Shown in pieces: positions 1 to 5,323 of a stretch of DNA of 9,293 bases (position 1 is its first letter; each line of letters opens with the position of its first letter). Made by a program: the position numbers and the translations under genes. The notes beneath the pieces are model-generated. The model made no database searches and was not told the origin of the DNA. It worked only from the letters and a program-made list of their open reading frames with translations. Source of the stretch: an uncultured Eubacteriales bacterium (GTDB lineage: Bacteria; Bacillota; Clostridia; Oscillospirales; Oscillospiraceae); NCBI GenBank assembly GCA_902461475.1, contig CABPXX010000030.1, forward strand, positions 1 through 9,293, written 5' to 3'.

Positions 1-1178
1 TCGGGATCGTCGTACAGCACCACCTTGGGCACGTCGCAGCCGTCCACGGTGAGGTAGGCCTGGGTGGTCACAGCGCCGTAGGCGTCTGCCAGACCAGAGC
101 CCTGGCTCATATTGATCACATCGGCGCCCAGCATCATGGCGTCTTCCATGCCGGCCACCCAGTCCTCGGTGTAGGCGCCGCCGTTGGTGCCGAACACCTT
201 CATCACCATCAGCTGGGCGTTGGGAGCCACACCCACCACTTCGGACTCGTCCACCTTGTTGGCGGCGGCGATGCCGGCCACGTGGGTGCCGTGGTCGCCC
301 TCGGTGTCGTTGTCGTGGGTAATGTCCAGGCTGTTGTCCACGTAGTTAAAGCCGTAGGCAACCTTGGTGTTGTAGTACAGATCGGCGCTGGTCAGGCCAC
401 TGTAGCGCTCATAGGCGTTGAGGCTGGTGAGCACGCCGTCAATGTCGGCCTGGGTCAGGCTGGTGTCCGTGAGTACCTCGTCGGGGAGAGCGGCGAAGTT
501 CTGGTGATCGGTGTCCAGTCCGGTGTCGATGATGGCAATTTTCATGCCCTCACCCTTGTAGCCCTGGGCCCAGGTGTCCTCACGGCCAATCATCTGGCCG
601 TCGGAGATGGTCCGGGGATAGACAATGTTGGAAGAAGGGGTCTCGTCAGTGGAGCAGGGCTCGTACACGGTCTGCATGACCACCTTGTCCACGCCGTCTA
701 CAGACTCAATGTCGGACATCTTGCCATAGGGCACGGTGGCAGCCACGCCGTTGACCAGCCAGCTGTACTGGTAGGACACGGTGAGGTCGTCCCCATCCAG
801 GGCGGTTTCCTCGATGTCGGCGATGACCTTGTCCTGGGCGGCCTTGATCTCCTCCATCTGGGCTGCGGTGTCGTTGGAGTACACAGCGGCGCTGTTGGCG
901 GAGACCACGGAGTCGCCGTCCATGACAATGATGACCCGCACGTCCTCGTCAGGAGAGATGGTGTCGTCCAGGTTGTCCTGGGTCACGGCGTCGTCCCGGG
1001 TCAGGTCCAGGTCGTAGTCGGAGCCGTCCAGCTGCTCCACTTCCACAACGTTGGTCTGGGAGGTGGAAGTCTCGTTGGAGTCCGCGCTGGCGGCAAAGGC
1101 GAAGGGGGCATTGCCCATGGTGACGGAAAGGGTCAGGCTCCCGGAGAGAACCAGGGCCAACAAACGGTTCAGTTTCAT
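1..1178 (-). CDS. Secreted subtilisin-family (S8) serine protease, N-terminal 392 residues, cut by the window edge
   Basis: Exported protease that should cleave proteins outside the cell. A signal peptide covers residues 1-29 (MKLNR, hydrophobic stretch, then AFA before AS). An acidic segment and a propeptide-like region follow at about 75-175, then the catalytic domain. The Asp motif IAIIDTGLD puts the nucleophile-orienting Asp at residue 218, and DHGTHVAGIAA puts the catalytic His at 296. The stretch VVGVAPNAQLMVMKVF is typical of the lactocepin/C5a-peptidase branch of S8. The Ser motif (GTSMA) lies beyond position 1, so the triad cannot be completed and any C-terminal anchor is unseen. The start ATG (1178) overlaps the TGA of the upstream gene as ATGA, with AGGAGGG just before it, so translation is probably coupled. 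The family call is secure; substrate is unknown. Confidence 0.93.
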   Translation of the reverse strand, partial: MKLNRLLALVLSGSLTLSVTMGNAPFAFAASADSNETSTSQTNVVEVEQLDGSDYDLDLTRDDAVTQDNLDDTISPDEDVRVIIVMDGDSVVSANSAAVYSNDTAAQMEEIKAAQDKVIADIEETALDGDDLTVSYQYSWLVNGVAATVPYGKMSDIESVDGVDKVVMQTVYEPCSTDETPSSNIVYPRTISDGQMIGREDTWAQGYKGEGMKIAIIDTGLDTDHQNFAALPDEVLTDTSLTQADIDGVLTSLNAYERYSGLTSADLYYNTKVAYGFNYVDNSLDITHDNDTEGDHGTHVAGIAAANKVDESEVVGVAPNAQLMVMKVFGTNGGAYTEDWVAGMEDAMMLGADVINMSQGSGLADAYGAVTTQAYLTVDGCDVPKVVLYDDP

Positions 1179-1822
1179 TTTGCAGCCCTCCTCTTAGCGT
1201 AGATGCCGAAGCCGGCCAGGACGGCCACACACACGGCAACCAGGGCCACATACAGGGTCAGGTTGGCGGTGTCGCCGGTCTCGGGGCGCTCGGTGTTGTC
1301 CCCGTCGTCACCGCCCTCGGGGGTGTTGGTGGGGTTGGCGCTGGGGGTGGGCTCGGTGGGCTCCTGGCCCACAGCCACGGCCTCGCCCTGGGCGTCGTTG
1401 GCGGTGCCGGAGACGGTCAGGTCATCCGCGGCCACGTCAGTGCCCTGGAAGTTCACCTGGAACAGGGCGGTGAGGTCCTCCTGGGCCTGATAAGTATCCG
1501 GGGCAACCCAAGAGATCTTGAGCACGCCCTGGTCAGCCTGGGTGTCATTGACGGCGTACATGGCCACGTACTGGGAGTACTGGTCGTTGTCGCCCTCAAA
1601 GTCACAGCCCACATAGGGCAGCTTGTCTGCGTCGAAGGTCACGTCGATGACGCCGTCGGTAACCACAGCGTTGGTCTCGATCACGGCGACGACTTCGCCG
1701 GAAGTCTCGTCCACATCGGCCCACAGCGCATCGCCGCTGGCGGCAGAGCCCTGGCCCGCCAACACAGCGCAGCTCAAGGCGGCCGTCAGCATCAGGCTGA
1801 GTGCTTTGTTGATGCGTTTCAT
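1175..1822 (-). CDS. Cell-wall-anchored protein with a cohesin-like beta domain and a PETGD sorting signal
   Basis: A 215-residue exported, probably sortase-attached protein. Residues 1-27 form a signal peptide (MKRINK, hydrophobic core, GQGSA). Residues about 30-150 are an acidic beta-rich domain whose pattern (GVIDVTFDADKL, then GVLKISWVAPDTYQ, then LTALFQVNFQG) resembles cohesin-type sandwich domains; I rate this as suggestive. A Pro/Thr/Gly/Asp linker (152-178) leads to PETGD at 180-184, a membrane segment at 188-208 and the basic tail AKRRAAK, the layout of a sortase signal with Arg where LPXTG has Leu. An upstream in-frame ATG at 1948 is rejected because it puts 42 non-signal residues before the signal peptide. 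AGGA lies 5 bases before the chosen ATG. It lies between the PrcB-like lipoprotein and the protease and may dock or present one of them; that role is inferred. Confidence 0.85.
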   Translation of the reverse strand: MKRINKALSLMLTAALSCAVLAGQGSAASGDALWADVDETSGEVVAVIETNAVVTDGVIDVTFDADKLPYVGCDFEGDNDQYSQYVAMYAVNDTQADQGVLKISWVAPDTYQAQEDLTALFQVNFQGTDVAADDLTVSGTANDAQGEAVAVGQEPTEPTPSANPTNTPEGGDDGDNTERPETGDTANLTLYVALVAVCVAVLAGFGIYAKRRAAK

Positions 1823-1842
1823 TGGTATCCTACTTATGTATA

Positions 1843-1951
1843 TTTTTGTATCACAAGGTCCGCTCTGTCCTGGCTGGGCGCTGGCTCCCCCTTTTTCTCC
1901 CGTGGAGGAACACGCTCCCGGCCAGATGCCAAGCTTGCCTTGATACAAACA
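1843..1951 (-). ncRNA. Predicted structured RNA element in the leader of the anchored protein
   Basis: Read on the minus strand, this gap can fold into a closed multi-stem RNA. P1 pairs 1949-1938 with 1858-1845 (12 pairs, two bases bulged near 1853). P2 pairs 1925-1917 with 1878-1870 (CUGGCCGGG against CCCAGCCAG, 8 of 9 pairs). P3 is CGUG/CACG at 1914-1911 and 1904-1901 with loop UUCCUC. A purine-rich strand (1900-1885) lies inside P2. The P1 3' arm ends about 13 bases before the AGGA of the next gene. I do not recognise a known riboswitch consensus. It could be a leader sensor, an intercistronic processing or stability element, or chance pairing. Confidence 0.45.
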
Positions 1952-1971
1952 AAAAAAGTTCCGCCGGTGGG

Positions 1972-2544
1972 TCAGTACTTCACCGCATCGGAGGACAGGG
2001 CGGGGTTGGACACCGTCCAGGTGCCCTCGATGCCAGCGCCTACCTCAGCCCACAACAGCCAAGTGGCCATGTCGGCGGTGCCCGCCTGATCGTCCCTGGG
2101 GGCGCTGTGGTAGAGCACCACCTGGTTTCCGGTGTCAGTTTGGCGGATGGAATCGATCTCCACATCCACGGAGCCGGAGGACACCGACTCGGTGACCACC
2201 ACCAGGGCGTGGTCCTGGAAGTAGTCCTCGTCGTATTCCTTCAGCTCCTCATAGTCGGGCAGCTGATCCACGGAGGTGATGTAGTGCACCGAGCTCTCAT
2301 TGCCATTGTAGGTGATGCGCAGCTTGCCCCGGGCCTCCTCGTCCACGGCGTCGCCGGGGATGGGGGCGAAGTCATCGCCGCCAATGACGTTGCCCACCCC
2401 AGAGGTGCTGGTGGGCTGGCTGGAGGTGTTGGCGGAATCGGACGCCGCCGTGCCGGGAGATGTGGTCTGGCTGGGCTGGGAACAGCCGGAGAGCAGCAGG
2501 CAGAGCACACACCCTGCGATGAGTAGAGATTTCAAAGGAACCAT
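1972..2544 (-). CDS. Lipoprotein with a PrcB-like (protease complex subunit) C-terminal domain
   Basis: A 190-residue lipoprotein tethered to the outer face of the membrane. The lipobox LLSGC places the lipid-modified Cys at residue 21. A Ser/Thr/Pro/Gly-rich spacer (22-60) follows, then a folded domain at about 74-182 with the pattern DYFQDHALVVV, SGSVDVEIDSI, GTADMATWLLWAEV. This resembles the PrcB family, named after the Treponema denticola lipoprotein that stabilises the S8 protease PrtP. That assignment is from memory of the pattern, not a search, so it is moderate. The start is firm: AGGAGG lies 6 bases before ATG 2544. It is first in a three-gene run ending in an S8 protease, which fits a protease-partner role. 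The next gene starts 149 bases downstream. Confidence 0.8.
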   Translation of the reverse strand: MVPLKSLLIAGCVLCLLLSGCSQPSQTTSPGTAASDSANTSSQPTSTSGVGNVIGGDDFAPIPGDAVDEEARGKLRITYNGNESSVHYITSVDQLPDYEELKEYDEDYFQDHALVVVTESVSSGSVDVEIDSIRQTDTGNQVVLYHSAPRDDQAGTADMATWLLWAEVGAGIEGTWTVSNPALSSDAVKY

Positions 2545-2567
2545 GACAGCCTCCTGTAAAAATATTC

Positions 2568-2588
2568 TGCATATTCATAAAATATGCA
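2568..2588 (-). repeat. Perfect 8-bp inverted repeat in the lipoprotein leader
   Basis: TGCATATT (2568-2575) and AATATGCA (2581-2588) are perfect inverted copies around a 5-base loop. The repeat sits in the predicted leader RNA, upstream of the AGGAGG of the lipoprotein gene. It is AT-rich and so only moderately stable as RNA; it could equally be a DNA-binding site. Confidence 0.5.
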
Positions 2589-2612
2589 TATGTATTCATT
2601 CAACCGATGTTT

Positions 2613-2641
2613 AATCTATCACTGGGGCCTACCCCTGTCAA
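2613..2641 (-). promoter_or_regulatory. Promoter of the lipoprotein/surface protease operon
   Basis: On the minus strand, TTGACA (2641-2636) is a perfect -35 box, followed by a 17-base spacer and TAGATT (2618-2613), four of six to consensus. The spacer contains GGGG-TAGG-CCCC, a short inverted repeat that could be an operator. The predicted start near 2606 leaves a leader of about 60 bases before ATG 2544. Confidence 0.65.
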
Positions 2642-2644
2642 TCG

Positions 2645-2943
2645 TGTCCTGACAATTTATGGCTGATTCTTACAATTTTGTCTATTGTTCGCATAAAGTG
2701 TGGAGGATAACCAAGGGAAAAGGTACATTGGAAACTTTCCGATGGACCTTGCAAGATAAAAATTTAGTATTTTATCACTTTATCAAAAAGAGAAGGGCGA
2801 TATGCCAGGATATGGGGGGAAGTGGGTATTTGGGCAAAAATACTATAGGAATGAATTTTTACAAAAGGATGTCTGAATCGTCTATGCGACTCCAGAAACT
2901 TTGAAAGAGCTGTTTGTCGCAGTCCCTTTTGTTTGGGTGATTA
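2645..2943. other. AT-rich intergenic stretch with only a weak interrupted reading frame
   Basis: The base composition is clearly richer in A and T than either neighbour. I see no convincing gene. The plus strand has a 24-codon frame (2802-2876, starting MPGYGG, preceded by GAAGGG) that ends in TGA. The same frame then reads on with protein-like sequence (VYATPETLKELF, then a hydrophobic run) across the end of brnQ. A weak hairpin near 2901-2926 lies downstream of brnQ, but has no good U-tract on the brnQ strand. Confidence 0.4.
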
Positions 2944-4278
2944 TCAGCATGCTTTGGTTTGATTCATGGGCCAGAACGGCAGCAGTCCCACACATACCCC
3001 AATCAGAGCCGGGACCACCCAGCCCAGCCCAAGGGCATACAGGGGCAGAGATTCTTTCGCCCACTGGGTGAGCACAAAGGAAATCCCGGCGGTGTCCAGA
3101 GCGTGGATGAAGGAGGCGAGAAACGCCATGACCATACCGCCCACATACACCATGCGCCGGTGTGCGATATGCTTTTTAAAGAAGGACAACACGATCAGCA
3201 CCACGCTCACGGGGTAGATCATCATCAGAACGGGCAGAGAGAAGCGGATGAGCTGGGACAGGCCAACATTGCTGATGACAAAGCTGAAGAGACACACCGC
3301 CGCCGCAATCTTTTTATAGGACACGGAGGGGAGAAGTTGGGTGAAATAGTCGGCAAAGGACGTGGTCAAGCCGATGGAGGTGGTGAGACACGCCATCAGC
3401 ACCGCAAGGCCCAAAATGAGCCCACCCACGGGACCGAAGAGGGAGGTGGTCAGAGCGTGGAGCAAGGCGCCGCCGTTGGAGAAGGAGGTGGCGGTGATAG
3501 CTCCGGCGTAGGAGAGCATAAAATACACCACGGACAAAAACAGGGCTGCTCCAATGCCGCAGAACACGGTGTATTTTACAATGCCCTTTTTATCCTGCAC
3601 CCCGTAGCCCTTTAGGGCGTTGATGACAATAATGGCAAAGGCCAGCCCCGCTGGGCCGTCCAGGGCCAAATAGCCCTCCATCATGCCTTTGAAAAAGGGG
3701 GTGGAGCTGTAGTCCTGCTGGGGAGCGCCCAGGGAGCCGTAGGAGATGGCGGCGGTGTCCACCGGCTCGGTGAACAGGCAGCCCAGGAAGATCACCAGGA
3801 TGCTGAGAAGCAAAATGGGGGTCATGTATTGGCCCACCACGTCCACCACCTGGCTGGGGTTGCTGCTGAGATAGTAGGTGAGGGCAAAGAAGCACCCGGT
3901 GAAGAGCAGGGAGAAGGCCCAGGTGTATTCTTGGGGGATGTAGGGCAGCAGGGCCAGCTCAAAGGAGGCGCTTCCGGTGCGGGGCATGGCAAACAGGGGG
4001 CCAATGAGCAGGTAAATGCCCACGGAGAGGCACAGGGCAAATTTTTTGCTCACCAGGGATCCCAGATCACTCATGGAGGAGCCCACCAGCACCACGGCGA
4101 TCATGCCTAGAATGGCGATGCCTGCGTCGGTGAGGATGAAGCCTGCCAGAGCGGCCAGGAAGTTGTCTCCGGCCAGCTGGCCCATGGCTGGGGGGAAAAT
4201 CATGTTTCCCGCCCCGAAAAAGATGGCAAACAGGGTCAGGGAGACGGAGAGGAGTTGTTTGAGGTTGAGGTTTTTCAT
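2944..4278 (-). CDS. brnQ: Branched-chain amino acid carrier BrnQ (LIVCS family)
   Basis: A 444-residue polytopic membrane protein that imports leucine, isoleucine and valine by cation symport. The N-terminal signature LFAIFFGAGNMIFPPAMG (about 17-34) is diagnostic of BrnQ, and the length matches the family. Hydrophobic segments run through the whole protein, consistent with about 12 membrane spans, and it ends shortly after a last span (VGLLPFWPMNQTKAC). The start ATG 4278 follows AAAGGA by about 10 bases, a longer than usual spacing. There is no T-box-like or other long leader I can recognise. A TACAAT box near 4317-4322 could be a -10 element but has no clear -35. It is the last gene of the middle block, 92 bases after the 53-residue peptide gene, so it may be read through or have its own promoter. 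Confidence 0.96.
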   Translation of the reverse strand: MKNLNLKQLLSVSLTLFAIFFGAGNMIFPPAMGQLAGDNFLAALAGFILTDAGIAILGMIAVVLVGSSMSDLGSLVSKKFALCLSVGIYLLIGPLFAMPRTGSASFELALLPYIPQEYTWAFSLLFTGCFFALTYYLSSNPSQVVDVVGQYMTPILLLSILVIFLGCLFTEPVDTAAISYGSLGAPQQDYSSTPFFKGMMEGYLALDGPAGLAFAIIVINALKGYGVQDKKGIVKYTVFCGIGAALFLSVVYFMLSYAGAITATSFSNGGALLHALTTSLFGPVGGLILGLAVLMACLTTSIGLTTSFADYFTQLLPSVSYKKIAAAVCLFSFVISNVGLSQLIRFSLPVLMMIYPVSVVLIVLSFFKKHIAHRRMVYVGGMVMAFLASFIHALDTAGISFVLTQWAKESLPLYALGLGWVVPALIGVCVGLLPFWPMNQTKAC

Positions 4279-4370
4279 AGAGAGGAGTTCCTTTTTATGT
4301 GTGTCTTTTCGGTATATTGTAAGTGCTTTTTCAGTAGAAATGTCGTGATAGAAACAAAATCAAAGCTCCA

Positions 4371-4532
4371 TCAGCTCAGGACAAGAAATATGGAAATGCC
4401 CACAAAAATAAGAAGCCCAATCAGTATGATTACTATGATATACCGCAGGAGTTTTGGGGTTTTGTCGCTGGTTAGGGTGTTAAGACATAACTCTTCCAAT
4501 AGAGCTGCAAGAAGATCTCCCACGAATATCAC
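4371..4532 (-). CDS. Small single-pass membrane peptide, 53 residues, GTG start
   Basis: A short gene of unknown function. It starts with GTG at 4532, which overlaps the TGA of the preceding gene (GTGA), and has GAAAGG a few bases upstream; this arrangement is typical of coupled bacterial genes. The product begins MIFVGDLLAALLEELCL, a short amphipathic segment. Then comes a polar stretch (TSDKTPK, 21-27) and a strongly hydrophobic segment at about 31-53 (YIIVIILIGLLIFVGISIFL) that runs to the C-terminus. I do not recognise a family. A positive charge before the span (KLLR) suggests the N-terminus stays inside. Support is the start/stop overlap, the coherent membrane segment and the lack of any other gene in this gap. 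It could be a toxin-like or regulatory peptide, but nothing in the sequence proves this. Confidence 0.6.
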   Translation of the reverse strand: MIFVGDLLAALLEELCLNTLTSDKTPKLLRYIIVIILIGLLIFVGISIFLVLS

Positions 4533-4849
4533 ACCCTTTCGCCGTGGTCAGTTTTTGTTGTGGGGCCTAGGAAGGATAGGATTTCCTGAACGGCGGCTTC
4601 TCTGGAGCCAAAGAAGCTGGCGTTGGTGGATACGGGACACCAGTAGTAATATTGTGGGCCGTAATAGTCGTCCACACATTTTTCGTGTATCAGGTAGGTA
4701 AAAATCCCATTGCTGCAATACAGTTCGGCATATTTATCCCGGTTGTCATTGATGAATACTTCCAGGGCTTCCGGGTCAGGACAAATTTCGGGGTCTGTGG
4801 TAGGGGGTGGGGAAGGGGGCTTTTTTCGGAAAATACGGAAGAACTTCAT
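4529..4849 (-). CDS. Unknown 106-residue protein with a basic, proline-rich N-terminus
   Basis: I do not recognise this protein. It opens with a basic segment (MKFFRIFRKK), then a run of prolines (11-16) and an acidic, Pro-containing stretch. The remaining part, about 27-95, looks like a small folded alpha/beta domain (ALEVFINDNRDKYAELYC, then an unusually aromatic patch YYGPQYYYW at about 62-70, then a helix AAVQEILSFL). There is no signal peptide and no membrane span, so it is probably cytoplasmic. ATG 4849 is preceded by GGAGG at 6 bases spacing and overlaps the TGA of the upstream reading frame (ATGA). Its own TGA overlaps the GTG start of the next small gene. The tight packing suggests co-expression with its two membrane-protein neighbours. 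Confidence 0.75.
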   Translation of the reverse strand: MKFFRIFRKKPPSPPPTTDPEICPDPEALEVFINDNRDKYAELYCSNGIFTYLIHEKCVDDYYGPQYYYWCPVSTNASFFGSREAAVQEILSFLGPTTKTDHGERV

Positions 4850-5307
4850 GGCACACCTCCATGCGGAGCATTACAGAATGAAATACAGGGCGAGCGCCCC
4901 GGAAAACATAACCATAAATGCCCAATGGTCAGCGCGAGAGTCTTGCTGTACCCCTTAGGCTGAATTTCACCCATTTCATCCAGCTGTTTAATGATTGGAT
5001 GCAGGGACACAAAGTAAATCCCGATGGAAACAATGGTGGCGATCACCGCACAGACGGTAATGATCTCATTGCCGAACAGCACCACCACAACCAAAAGAGC
5101 CAGAAAAATCAACTTACAGTTGGCCACCCAATTCACCAGATACTGCACAAACAGCCGATCCGATTCCCGATTCTGGGCGGCATACCACTGTTTGAAGGTA
5201 TTCATGCTGTTGCCATACTTGAAATTGGGCTTGAAATACAGAATGAGGATGTTGGATAGCTCCATGACCACAAAGATCAGGATTGCAACTTTCAAAATCA
5301 TCAGCAT
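4846..5307 (-). CDS. Small multi-span membrane protein of unknown function, probably frameshifted near its C-terminus
   Basis: The frame as given encodes 153 residues. Membrane spans are predicted at about 2-25, 62-80 and 82-102, with a polar loop (26-58) containing Asn/Arg/Asp. After KGYSKTLALTIG (residue 129) the reading frame turns into non-membrane residues rich in Cys, Pro and Gly. In another frame the DNA from 4922 down reads AFMVMFSGALALYFIL then TAA at 4873-4871, an ideal fourth span. Adding one G to the GGG at 4923-4921 restores a 145-residue, four-span protein. The start ATG 5307 has GGAG/AGAGG upstream, and that GGAG overlaps the TAA of rlmD (TAAGGAG). An upstream in-frame ATG at 5421 lies deep inside rlmD and is rejected. 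Function is unknown. Confidence 0.7.
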   Translation of the reverse strand: MLMILKVAILIFVVMELSNILILYFKPNFKYGNSMNTFKQWYAAQNRESDRLFVQYLVNWVANCKLIFLALLVVVVLFGNEIITVCAVIATIVSIGIYFVSLHPIIKQLDEMGEIQPKGYSKTLALTIGHLWLCFPGRSPCISFCNAPHGGVP

Positions 5308-5323
5308 GGTTTCCCGCCTCTCC

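Noticed and set aside
282..1202. 306-residue plus-strand frame opposite the protease
   Set aside because: It is antisense to a clear S8 protease with signal peptide and catalytic motifs, and its Val/Gly/His-rich composition is typical of the shadow of a GC-rich gene.
1823..1948. Longer N-terminus of the anchored protein from ATG 1948
   Set aside because: It would bury the signal peptide behind 42 polar residues and translate through the structured leader; the ATG at 1822 has its own AGGA site.
1950..1971. Intrinsic terminator after the lipoprotein gene
   Set aside because: There is a run of seven T on the minus strand, but the preceding GC-rich segment forms only a weak stem (AAGT/ACTT with a long loop), so I do not call it as a feature.
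2901..2926. Terminator after brnQ
   Set aside because: AAAGGG-A-CUG can pair with CAG-CUCUUU on the minus strand, but it is short, has a bulge and a wobble, and is not followed by a U-tract.
4016..4701. Plus-strand frames opposite brnQ and the small-gene trio
   Set aside because: They are shadows of minus-strand genes with matching ribosome binding sites and coherent products; no family resemblance.
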